Shown here one piece after another: positions 1-6,489 of a stretch of 7,643 bases of DNA. This DNA is from Helicobacteraceae bacterium (GTDB lineage: Bacteria; Campylobacterota; Campylobacteria; Campylobacterales; Helicobacteraceae): contig JARHYY010000104.1 in NCBI GenBank assembly GCA_029258405.1, forward strand, positions 1 through 7,643, written 5' to 3'. The notes below the pieces were generated by a model. The model was not told the origin of the DNA. It made no database searches and worked only from the letters and a program-made list of their open reading frames with translations. The position numbers and the translations under genes are program-made. Each line of letters starts with the position of its first letter. The first letter of the stretch is position 1.

Positions 1-1
1 C

Positions 2-91
2 CCATTAATCATAAAGTTTCTTGAACTCCAAAATATTAGTAAGGACAATATCAACCTTGTGCTTGAGTTTGTTTTTACAATGAGCTTATAA
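2..91 (+). CDS. possible C-terminal end of an unidentified protein (partial)
   Basis: A reading frame is open from the window edge for 29 codons and stops at TAA (89-91). The residues are mixed hydrophobic and charged (it begins PLIIKFLELQNISKD and ends LEFVFTMSL), which would suit the helical end of a soluble or peripheral protein. The start lies outside the window. I do not recognise the family. At least one minus-strand frame is also open over this short stretch, so the coding call is weak. The stop falls just before the inverted repeat, which would fit a gene that ends where the repeat begins. Confidence 0.3.
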   Translation, partial: PLIIKFLELQNISKDNINLVLEFVFTMSL

Positions 92-125
92 TATAACTTT
101 ATATAGTGAAGTTAAGTAAGTTCTT

Positions 126-177
126 TAAGGTTTATTGCTTGTTTGAGGTTTTGGACTCTAAGGTTTATTGCTTGTTT
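126..177 (+). repeat. two direct copies of a 19-bp element inside the left repeat arm
   Basis: The 19-mer TAAGGTTTATTGCTTGTTT occurs exactly at 126-144 and again at 159-177, a period of 33 bp. The spacer starts GAGGTTTTGG, and a similar GAGG/TTTTG string follows the second copy. In the right arm the copy next to the promoter is intact (7564-7582 on the minus strand), but the distal copy is degenerate. This shows the tandem unit drifting within the repeat family. Confidence 0.75.
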
Positions 178-194
178 AAGTTTTGAGGTTTGGG

Positions 195-224
195 TATAGT
201 ATAATTGAGGGTTGTTGGGGGGGG
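195..224 (+). promoter_or_regulatory. putative inward-facing promoter with a G8 tract at the transcript start
   Basis: A perfect TATAAT lies at 200-205, preceded by an overlapping TATAGT (195-200). Helicobacter sigma-80 promoters often have no conserved -35, and none is evident here. Transcription would start near 211-213, putting the G8 tract (217-224) within the first dozen bases of the RNA. The promoter points toward the GH95 gene, 270-290 bp downstream, so it could add a long leader to that message or make a short RNA of its own. The other arm has the same box and nine Gs. Promoter activity is inferred. Confidence 0.5.
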
Positions 225-231
225 TGAAGCT

Positions 232-460
232 TTAATGTTTTTTGGTTTTACTTATTTATTTAATGTTAAAAAATGGTGCGTTAATTTTGTGGGCGGCAGA
301 ACAGAATGAAAATTTTATATACTTTTTACAAAGTAAAAAATTAAGATTATTATTTGGAATGAATGCAATTTTACTGTGAATAAATGTAACCTCGAGTTAC
401 AATAATTACTTTTATATGTTTTTTGTATTTACTCATTATTATACTTTCATATTATGATTA
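232..460. other. A+T-rich intergenic leader without a convincing gene
   Basis: This stretch lies between the left repeat arm and the promoter of the GH95 gene. It contains a small hairpin (323-339: seven base pairs TTTTTAC/GTAAAAA around AAA) and a short dyad at 385-401, listed separately. A short frame running 205-309 through the G tract crosses the left part but has no family resemblance that I can recognise. I see no tRNA, riboswitch core or strong terminator here. Confidence 0.6.
385..401. promoter_or_regulatory. small dyad, possible operator for the GH95-EIIC unit
   Basis: TGTAAC (385-390) and GTTACA (396-401) form a perfect 6-bp inverted repeat around CTCGA. It lies about 60-75 bp upstream of the proposed -10 box at 461-466. 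The size and symmetry suit a dimeric regulator site, but no regulator gene is in the window and I do not recognise the sequence. Chance occurrence is possible in DNA this A+T-rich. Confidence 0.3.
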
Positions 461-487
461 TATAATAACTAAGTAATGTATAAAGGA
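461..487 (+). promoter_or_regulatory. putative promoter (-10) and ribosome binding site of the GH95 gene
   Basis: TATAAT at 461-466 is a perfect -10 box, giving a likely transcript start near 473. AAAGGA at 482-487 is a good Shine-Dalgarno sequence five bases before the ATG at 493. An in-frame TAA at 481-483 rules out an upstream start. The TATAAT could also arise by chance in this A+T-rich leader. Confidence 0.5.
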
Positions 488-492
488 ATAGC

Positions 493-2904
493 ATGAATAT
501 TCGTACACAAAATTACACAAATTCCTTTAATGAGGCTTTTCCACTCGGCAATGGAAGGCTTGGGGCTATGGTATATGGAGATGGTGTAACATGTACTTTT
601 ACTTTAAATGAGAATACCTTATGGTCTGGTATGCCTCATGTATCCACGCAAGAAGATTCCTTGCTTTTACCTCATCGTTTTTTAAAAGATGGCTTATATG
701 GCTATGAAGGCAGTATCAATAAAAATGGTAAATTCTATCAAGACAAACTTCAAGAGCTCAAAAAAATGATTATCAACAAGGAATATACAAAAGCAACACA
801 TTTTGCAGAAGAATGGCTTCAAGGAGGCTTTTCCCAAAGCTATATGCCCTTTGGAAAGCTTATTTTATCATTTGATATACAAAAAACCCATATCACAAAT
901 TATTATAAGAGCCTTGATTTAAAACATGCTCTTTATACAGAAGAGCTTTACACACAAGATAACACTATACATGTCCAAAGCTTTATGAGTTATCCTCAAG
1001 ATGCTTTATTTATATATATAAAATCTATAAAACATATAGATTTATGTATAACTCTTAAAGGGGGTTTAATTCAAAGTAGCTTTTTTGATGATACCGCTAA
1101 AAGCTTAGTAGCCTATGGAAAATGTCCATCTTATGCTTCTCCATATTTTCCAGAATCAAGTGTTATTTTTGAAGAAAATAAAGGTATAGGTTTTATAGGG
1201 GGGCTGAAAGTGCTAGAATGTGATGGTATTGTTCTTGGGAACTATTTAAAGAGCTCCATCAAAGAAGCTTGCGAAATATTCCTTGCCTTTGATATTCAAA
1301 GCGGCTTTAAAGCTTACAATCTTAAACCACAAAGCGATTCCTTAAGCCTATACCCCCTCCTTCACTCTAAGCTAGAAAAGCTTGATAATGAATATTCATA
1401 TTACAAAGAAGAGCATATTGACGATTATCAATGTATAGCAAATTCAAGCTTGAAAATAAGTACAAATGAATCTTTTGAGGAAGATATAGATTATGAAAAA
1501 ACCACTTGCTGTGCTACACTGTGTTCTTTATTGTTTGAATATGGACTTTATTTATTGATTGCAAGTAGCAGAGGTGAAAACCAGCCTTGCAACTTACAAG
1601 GCTTATGGAATGATAGCACCTTACCTGTTTGGTCATGCAATTATACTACCAATATTAATTTAGAAATGAATTATTGGGGGGCTTGTGTTTTTGGGATTGA
1701 AGAATGTATATTGCCACTTTTTAAATGCTTAGAAGAATTAAGCATAGCAGGCAAAAAAACTGCTAAAGACTACTATAATGCAAGAGGTTTTGTGTGCCAT
1801 CACAATACAGACTTATGGAGGCACACACAACCAACAGGCAACGGTGTGCAACATACTCTATGGGCTTTTGGAGGTGCTTGGCTTAGCCTTACTCTATACC
1901 AATTCTTACAATACAATCCAAATGAAAAGCTCTTAAAAAGGCTTGAGCCATTGCTTGAAGAATCAAGCTTGTTTTATGTTGATTTTCTGACACAAATTGA
2001 TGGCATATATCATACTATTCCATCAACTTCCCCTGAAAATAACTTTATTGATCCCAAAACCAAACAAAGAGCAGCAGTAGCAATGAGTTCAAGCATGGAT
2101 ATAAGCCTTTTGAATGAGCTTTTTAATGCTACACTTGATACATTAGCCTATTTTAACAAAACAGATTCACAGCATTTTAAAGAAATTAAAGAAGCCTTAA
2201 AAAACCTAGCTTCAATACAAAAGGATAATGATGGAGGTATAGCTGAATGGTATCATAAAGATTTATTCACTCATGATAATAACCATAGACATATTTCCCA
2301 TCTCTATGGATTATATCCTTATAATCTATTCTTTAAAAATGAAGAGCTTTTACAAGCTGCAACAAAGAGCCTTTTACAACGAGGAGAACTAGGCACAGGT
2401 TGGTCGCTTGTATGGAAAATTGCCTGCCATGCAAGATTAAAAAATACACAAATCGTACAAAAACTTTTGCAAAAGCTCTACCAAAAAGCTGCCCCTACTC
2501 CAAATTCATTTAATCATATTTTAGATTGTGAAAAAATAGATTTTGTCAATGGAGGGGGCTTATATCCAAATTTTCTTTTGGCACATCCACCATTTCAAAT
2601 AGATTCTTCTTTAGGCATAGCTGCGGCATTGGTTGAGATATTTGTACAATGCCATAATGATTATATAGAGTTGCTCCCTTGCTTGCCTTCTACTTGGAGC
2701 AATGGAATGCTCTGTAATATAAAGCTTAAAGGTGGTATAAGAATAAGTATTAAATGGAAAGAATCAGCTCTTGCATGGCTTGAGCTTTGTGCGTTTAAAG
2801 ATAGTAATGTAAAAATCAAATATCAAGACTGCATACTTCAAACAGAATTAAAAGCAAATACACCTTGCACTTATACACAAAGTCATTTTAAAGGATACTT
2901 ATGA
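493..2904 (+). CDS. GH95 family alpha-L-fucosidase / alpha-L-galactosidase, cytoplasmic
   Basis: This 803-residue protein has the full family 95 layout and usual length. The N-terminal beta-domain carries EAFPLGNGRLGAMVYGD (14-30) and LNENTLWSGMPH (38-49). The (alpha/alpha)6 catalytic barrel and C-terminal domain follow. Signature motifs are NLQGLWN (367-373), TTNINLEMNYW (385-395), HHNTDLWR (436-443), STSPEN (511-516), HRHISHLYGLYP (598-609) and FQIDSSLG (701-708). By family knowledge, Asn387/Asn389 and Asp704 should form the unusual base system and Glu515 the acid of an inverting mechanism. The residue two before Asn387 is Thr385, where bifidobacterial fucosidase AfcA has His; a Thr there has been linked to L-galactosidase activity. 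There is no signal peptide and there are more than 20 cysteines, which fits a cytoplasmic enzyme. The gene overlaps the EIIC gene by ATGA, implying translational coupling and a shared substrate. Confidence 0.93.
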   Translation: MNIRTQNYTNSFNEAFPLGNGRLGAMVYGDGVTCTFTLNENTLWSGMPHVSTQEDSLLLPHRFLKDGLYGYEGSINKNGKFYQDKLQELKKMIINKEYTKATHFAEEWLQGGFSQSYMPFGKLILSFDIQKTHITNYYKSLDLKHALYTEELYTQDNTIHVQSFMSYPQDALFIYIKSIKHIDLCITLKGGLIQSSFFDDTAKSLVAYGKCPSYASPYFPESSVIFEENKGIGFIGGLKVLECDGIVLGNYLKSSIKEACEIFLAFDIQSGFKAYNLKPQSDSLSLYPLLHSKLEKLDNEYSYYKEEHIDDYQCIANSSLKISTNESFEEDIDYEKTTCCATLCSLLFEYGLYLLIASSRGENQPCNLQGLWNDSTLPVWSCNYTTNINLEMNYWGACVFGIEECILPLFKCLEELSIAGKKTAKDYYNARGFVCHHNTDLWRHTQPTGNGVQHTLWAFGGAWLSLTLYQFLQYNPNEKLLKRLEPLLEESSLFYVDFLTQIDGIYHTIPSTSPENNFIDPKTKQRAAVAMSSSMDISLLNELFNATLDTLAYFNKTDSQHFKEIKEALKNLASIQKDNDGGIAEWYHKDLFTHDNNHRHISHLYGLYPYNLFFKNEELLQAATKSLLQRGELGTGWSLVWKIACHARLKNTQIVQKLLQKLYQKAAPTPNSFNHILDCEKIDFVNGGGLYPNFLLAHPPFQIDSSLGIAAALVEIFVQCHNDYIELLPCLPSTWSNGMLCNIKLKGGIRISIKWKESALAWLELCAFKDSNVKIKYQDCILQTELKANTPCTYTQSHFKGYL

Positions 2905-4178
2905 AAATCTCTCAAAAAATAAATGATATAATGATCAATAAGATTCAGCCTCTAGCCTTAAAATTTGAAAAACAGCCACATATTTGTGCTATAAAAAATG
3001 GTTTCATTGTGCTTTTGCCCTTGCTTATCGTGGGAAGCTTTATGATGATATTGCTCATTCCTCCTTTTGATCAAAATACTACAAACTCTTTTGGAAAAGC
3101 ATGGCTACAACTTGCAAAAGATTTAGGTCCATCTCTGTGGCGTGTGTTTCAAATGACCTTTAATTCCATTGGGCTTTTTGCTTCTGCCTCTATTGCTTAT
3201 TATCTTGCAAAGGAATATAAACTTTTGCCATTGCATACTGCTTTGCTTTCTTTGGTGAGTTTTTTGCTTGTGTGCATGCCTTATAATGAGAACTTAGCAG
3301 ATATTACCTATCTTGGAGGAAAAGGCTTATTCCTTGCCATTTTTATAGCTTTTTATACAGTTGAGCTTACCCGATTTATCACCAAAAACAATCTCTGCAT
3401 AAGACTCCCAAAAGAAGTGCCAGATACTGTAGCAGAATCTTTTAATATACTTATCCCTATTATATGTGTGCTTATAACTTTGTATCCGCTTACGCTTATT
3501 ACAGAATCGCTTTATGATACAAGTGTGCCTGTTCTTGTAGAAAAGTTTTTAAAACCTCTTGTGCAAGCAAGTGATTCTATATACACTTTACTTTTCTTAA
3601 CTTTTATTATCCATATCCTATGGTTCTTTGGAGTTAATGGAGCTTTAATATTTATGCAGCTTTGGACACCTTTTTTGCTTGTCAATCTTAATTCTAATCT
3701 CTTGGCATTCCAAAGTGGAGAGCCCCTACCTTTTATCGTAACTAATGGTTTTTGGGATTTTTATGTAACTCATGGTGGCAGTGGTGGCTTAGTGTCTTTG
3801 GCTCTATGCCTTGTGCTTTTTGCCCGCTCAAAACTTTGTAAAACCATAGGCAGAGTAGGTCTTGTACCCACCTTTTTTTCTATTGGAGAACCTATCATGT
3901 ATGGGTTGCCTGTAATTCTAAACCCTATTTTTGCTTTTCCTATGATAATTAATCCTTTGCTCAATGCTACTATTGCCTATTTTGCTACGCAATATAATAT
4001 CATTCCTAGCATGATTATCCTTGCTCCATGGACCACCCCAGCACCCATAGGAGCATTTATCGCCACGGGCGGAAGCATAGGTGCAGCAATTTTAAGCATT
4101 ATGCTTATCATTTTAAATTGCTTTATCTATTATCCTTTTGTGAAGCTTTATGATAAGATTTGCTTACAGAAGCAATGA
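2901..4178 (+). CDS. PTS sugar transporter subunit IIC, lactose/cellobiose (LacE/CelB/ChbC) type, without IIA or IIB
   Basis: This 425-residue, very hydrophobic inner-membrane protein has about ten membrane segments. Family marks include the VPDTVAESFNILIP segment (173-186), WFFGVNG (241-247), SIGEPIMYGLP (327-337, Glu330), NPIFAFPMIINP (341-352) and PWTTPAPIGAFIATGG (376-391). In the family, Glu330 and a His in GI/VHG contact the sugar; here the His position is Asn246. The length is that of IIC alone, with no fused IIB or IIA, and no IIA, IIB, HPr or EI gene is in the window. The start overlaps the GH95 stop (ATGA), with AAGGA at 2891-2895 as ribosome binding site. It probably imports the oligosaccharide that GH95 cleaves, either with PTS partners encoded elsewhere or as a non-phosphorylating carrier. 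A strong stem-loop follows the gene. Confidence 0.92.
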   Translation: MKISQKINDIMINKIQPLALKFEKQPHICAIKNGFIVLLPLLIVGSFMMILLIPPFDQNTTNSFGKAWLQLAKDLGPSLWRVFQMTFNSIGLFASASIAYYLAKEYKLLPLHTALLSLVSFLLVCMPYNENLADITYLGGKGLFLAIFIAFYTVELTRFITKNNLCIRLPKEVPDTVAESFNILIPIICVLITLYPLTLITESLYDTSVPVLVEKFLKPLVQASDSIYTLLFLTFIIHILWFFGVNGALIFMQLWTPFLLVNLNSNLLAFQSGEPLPFIVTNGFWDFYVTHGGSGGLVSLALCLVLFARSKLCKTIGRVGLVPTFFSIGEPIMYGLPVILNPIFAFPMIINPLLNATIAYFATQYNIIPSMIILAPWTTPAPIGAFIATGGSIGAAILSIMLIILNCFIYYPFVKLYDKICLQKQ

Positions 4179-4204
4179 TATATAAAATCTTTATATTAAG
4201 CATT

Positions 4205-4238
4205 CCCATATATGTATGACTAATCATACATATATGGG
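4205..4238 (+). terminator. strong stem-loop, probable terminator of the GH95-EIIC unit
   Basis: A perfect 15-bp stem (4205-4219 with 4224-4238, outer pairs CCC/GGG) encloses the four-base loop CTAA. It begins 27 bases after the EIIC stop. The downstream tail TTATTATT is only moderately U-rich, so termination is likely but may be partial. The symmetry means it could also act on transcripts arriving from the right. It separates the sugar unit from the following operon. Confidence 0.75.
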
Positions 4239-4366
4239 TTATTATTCATCATGAATTACTTATAATAAGTTCTAATTAAAAAATAATTTTTGTAACTATT
4301 TTAAACATTATAAAATAATAACTAAAAATTTCTATAAATTTTTACATATATTTAATAAAAACAAAT

Positions 4367-4394
4367 TATAATAACATAAATACTATATAAAAGG
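4367..4394 (+). promoter_or_regulatory. putative promoter (-10) and ribosome binding site of the amidase operon
   Basis: TATAAT at 4367-4372 is a perfect -10 box after about 100 bp of very A+T-rich DNA. The transcript start would be near 4379. AAAAGG at 4389-4394 lies seven bases before the ATG at 4402. All four downstream genes are so close that this is probably the operon's main promoter. Confidence 0.55.
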
Positions 4395-4401
4395 CTTAGC
4401 A

Positions 4402-5253
4402 ATGAAAAAAAAACTTAAAGTCGGTGTTATCCAATTTAATCCTAAAAGTTATAACTACGAACACAATCTTTCTAAAGCCATAAACTTAAGCACCAAAGCT
4501 TTAAAAGAAGGGGCAAAACTCATTGTTTTACCAGAGCTCTTTGATAGTGGCTATTGTGTAGAGGATAAAGATAGAGATTTTAGTATTGACTTCAAAAGTA
4601 AGCACCCCACCCTACAAGCCTTAAAAAAACTCACTAAAGAATATGAAGCCTATATTATCGCTTGCTCTATAGAAAGAGATAAAAACCTTTATGATAGTGC
4701 CTACATTATTGACAAAGAAGGAAAAATAGAAATATATCGCAAAATTTATCTTTGGGGCGATGAGAGCAAAAGATTCTCAAGAGGCAATAAATACCCTGTG
4801 TTTGAACTTGATTTTAAAGAATTTAAAATTAAAATAGGTTTGCAAATTTGCTATGAAGTAGGCTTTAGCGAAGGGGCTAGATTTTTAGCACTACAAGGGG
4901 CAAAGATTATTTGCTACACTGCAGCATATAGCAAAATAAGAAGCTATGCTTGGGATTTGGCTAGCAGAGCAAGAGCTTTAGAAAATGGTGTTTTTGTCCT
5001 TGCGGCTAATCGTTGTGGGAATGAGTTTTCAAAATTAAGCAAAAAAGAGCTTCATTTTGGCGGAAAATCAAAAATCATCAATCCTAAAGGCGAAGTGATA
5101 AAAGAACTCTTAGAAGAAGAAGATTTTATTATTAGCGAACTTGATTTAGATGAAGTCAAAGAGCAGAGAAAGACTATTCCCTATCTCAAAGATTTAAATC
5201 TAAAGCTAAATCGCAACATGCTTAAAAAAATCCATCTCAAAATAAAGGAGTAA
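4402..5253 (+). CDS. carbon-nitrogen hydrolase (nitrilase superfamily), probable amidase
   Basis: This 283-residue cytoplasmic enzyme has the complete nitrilase-superfamily Glu-Lys-Cys triad: Glu45 in VLPELFDSG, Lys114 in IYRKIYLWGDE and Cys150 in GLQICYEVGF. A further Glu121 sits near the catalytic lysine, as in family amidases. Members hydrolyse C-N bonds of amides, carbamoyl groups or nitriles through a thioester intermediate. The YRK-x-x-LWGDE string resembles short-chain or half-amidases more than N-carbamoylputrescine amidase, but the exact substrate cannot be read from sequence. Only two bases separate its stop from the deacetylase start, whose ribosome binding site lies inside this gene's end. 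If the neighbour is an imidase, this enzyme could take the half-amide product onward to a dicarboxylate and ammonia (inference). Confidence 0.9.
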   Translation: MKKKLKVGVIQFNPKSYNYEHNLSKAINLSTKALKEGAKLIVLPELFDSGYCVEDKDRDFSIDFKSKHPTLQALKKLTKEYEAYIIACSIERDKNLYDSAYIIDKEGKIEIYRKIYLWGDESKRFSRGNKYPVFELDFKEFKIKIGLQICYEVGFSEGARFLALQGAKIICYTAAYSKIRSYAWDLASRARALENGVFVLAANRCGNEFSKLSKKELHFGGKSKIINPKGEVIKELLEEEDFIISELDLDEVKEQRKTIPYLKDLNLKLNRNMLKKIHLKIKE

Positions 5254-5255
5254 AA

Positions 5256-6137
5256 ATGGCAAAAGAAATTTTAGTTGCTTATGGTGTAGATATTGATGCT
5301 GTGGCTGGTTGGCTTGGGAGCTATGGAGGAGAAGACTCCCCTGATGATATTTCAAGAGGGCTTTTTGCGGGTGAAGTTGGAGTCCCTAGACTTTTAAAAC
5401 TCTTTAAAAAATACAATATTCCTGCAACTTGGTTTTCTCCCGGGCATTCCATAGAAACTTTTCCCGAACAAATGAAAATGATAGTTGATGCTGGGCATGA
5501 AATAGGTGTGCATGGATATTCACATGAAAATCCTATAGCCATGAGTGCAAAACAAGAAGAAGATGTTTTAATAAAAAGCATAGAGCTTATAGAAAAAATT
5601 AGTGGCAAAAAACCAACAGGCTATGTTGCACCTTGGTGGGAATTTTCAAGCATTACAAATGAGCTTTTGCTTAAATATGGCATAAAATATGATCATTCCT
5701 TGATGCATAATGATTTTACCCCTTATTATGTCCGCGTAGGAGATAAATGGACTAAAATTGATTATAGCCTAGAAGCTAAAGACTGGATGAAGCCTTTAGT
5801 GCGTGGGACAGAAACAGATTTAGTTGAGATTCCGGGGAGCTGGTATTTAGATGATTTACCGCCTATGATGTTTATAAAAAAATCTCCAAATAGTTTTGGT
5901 TTTGTTTCCCCAAGGGATATAGAGCAATTATGGATAGATCAATTTGATTGGGTTTATCGTGAAATGGATTATGCTGTTTTTACCATGACTATACATCCTG
6001 ATGTTAGTGGTCGTCCGCAAGTTTTATTAATGCATGAACGAATTATTGAGCACATTAATAAGCATGAGGGCATAAGGTGGGTAAATTTAAACACTATGGC
6101 TGATGATTTTATCAAACGATTCCCACGAAAGAAATAA
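5256..6137 (+). CDS. pgdA: polysaccharide deacetylase family protein, PgdA (HP0310)-like; imidase-like alternative
   Basis: This 293-residue protein is nearly identical over long stretches to what I remember of H. pylori HP0310, reported as a peptidoglycan N-acetylglucosamine deacetylase contributing to lysozyme resistance. NodB-fold marks are Asp12 in YGVDIDAV and His86/His90 in GVHGYSHENP, which should bind the catalytic metal; TGYVAPWW (about 121-128) and TIHPDVSGRPQ supply other active-site residues. There is no signal peptide or membrane anchor, which is odd for a wall enzyme. The fold type and length also match cyclic imidases and PuuE-like allantoinases, so a cytoplasmic C-N ring-opening role is a serious alternative. 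AAAGGAG at 5244-5250 is a strong ribosome binding site. The next genes encode a likely metal-delivery GTPase and partner. Confidence 0.93.
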   Translation: MAKEILVAYGVDIDAVAGWLGSYGGEDSPDDISRGLFAGEVGVPRLLKLFKKYNIPATWFSPGHSIETFPEQMKMIVDAGHEIGVHGYSHENPIAMSAKQEEDVLIKSIELIEKISGKKPTGYVAPWWEFSSITNELLLKYGIKYDHSLMHNDFTPYYVRVGDKWTKIDYSLEAKDWMKPLVRGTETDLVEIPGSWYLDDLPPMMFIKKSPNSFGFVSPRDIEQLWIDQFDWVYREMDYAVFTMTIHPDVSGRPQVLLMHERIIEHINKHEGIRWVNLNTMADDFIKRFPRKK

Positions 6138-6153
6138 TTACAAGGCATTGTGC

Positions 6154-6489
6154 ATGTGTATTCTATGCGGAGAAATGATAAGCACTTTGCATTGGAGTGA
6201 GCTTAGCTTTAAAGAAAAGCATGCACAAATGCTAGTAGGCGATGAACAAAAGCAAAGACTCCAAGCAAGGCTTAAAAAGGTTACAATCTTAAATAAAATC
6301 TTAGAATTTTATGGACTTAAGTTAAAAGAATGGCAAAATTCTAAATTCATACTAAGTAATAAAAAAGGTAGAGATATTATAGTCAATGATTTAGGCGACC
6401 TATGGATAAAGGCAAGCGAACTTGAGAAGAAAAGTTTTGATGTTTTAGATGACAAATTGCTTGAATTTTTAAGAACCAAAAATGGCTAA
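6154..6489 (+). CDS. small conserved protein with N-terminal CxxC, CobW-associated
   Basis: A 111-residue protein is the best reading, starting at the ATG at 6154 with AAGG (6142-6145) eight bases before it. An in-frame start at 6103 exists but would overlap the deacetylase by 35 bases and has no visible ribosome binding site. The protein opens MCILCGEM, so Cys2 and Cys5 form a possible metal site, followed by STLHWSEL. The middle is helical and charged (KQRLQARLKKVTILNKILEF), then FYGLKLKEWQ and DLGDLWIKASELEKKS. I recall similar MCxLC...HW...YGL...W...LGxLW proteins encoded beside CobW GTPases in other proteobacteria, without a defined function. It overlaps the next gene by eight bases. A role as metal-handling partner of the GTPase or its client is inference. 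Confidence 0.82.
   Translation: MCILCGEMISTLHWSELSFKEKHAQMLVGDEQKQRLQARLKKVTILNKILEFYGLKLKEWQNSKFILSNKKGRDIIVNDLGDLWIKASELEKKSFDVLDDKLLEFLRTKNG

Larger units (their letters stand above)
99..231 (+). repeat. left arm of a ~133-bp inverted repeat (promoter plus poly-G cassette)
   Basis: This stretch matches the reverse complement of 7509-7643 over its whole length, with only about ten differences and a one-base change in the G tract. In order it holds a unique head (TTATATAGTGAAG), two direct copies of a 19-bp element 33 bp apart (126-144 and 159-177), a TATAGTATAAT box (195-205), and GGGTTGTT followed by eight Gs (217-224) and TGAAGCT. Similarity to the other arm ends sharply at 231. No transposase, terminal target duplication or tRNA is visible, so it does not look like a complete insertion sequence. 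It may be a dispersed intergenic repeat of this genome. Confidence 0.9.

Noticed and set aside
126..177. Tandem 19-mers as a mini CRISPR array
   Set aside because: There are only two copies, with a 14-bp spacer resembling flanking sequence and no cas genes; this is a tandem sub-repeat.
99..231. Inverted repeats as the terminal repeats of a transposon
   Set aside because: No transposase or recombinase gene lies between the arms, no target duplication can be seen, and the arms carry promoter and tandem-repeat structure rather than simple transposon ends.
3770..3964. 64-codon minus-strand frame inside the EIIC gene
   Set aside because: It lies wholly within a well-supported membrane protein gene, has no ribosome binding site and shows no family motif.
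4240..4366. Possible small RNA gene in the A+T-rich gap before the amidase operon
   Set aside because: Beyond the stem-loop at 4205-4238 there is no further stable fold or separate promoter-terminator pair that I can support.
5321..5608. 95-codon minus-strand frame inside the PgdA-like gene
   Set aside because: It is opposite a highly conserved coding sequence, and its Ser/Cys/Ile-rich composition is typical of an antisense shadow.
6103..6153. Upstream start for the CxxC protein giving 128 residues
   Set aside because: It overlaps the deacetylase end, lacks a ribosome binding site, and places the MCxLC motif internally; related proteins as I recall begin at this motif.
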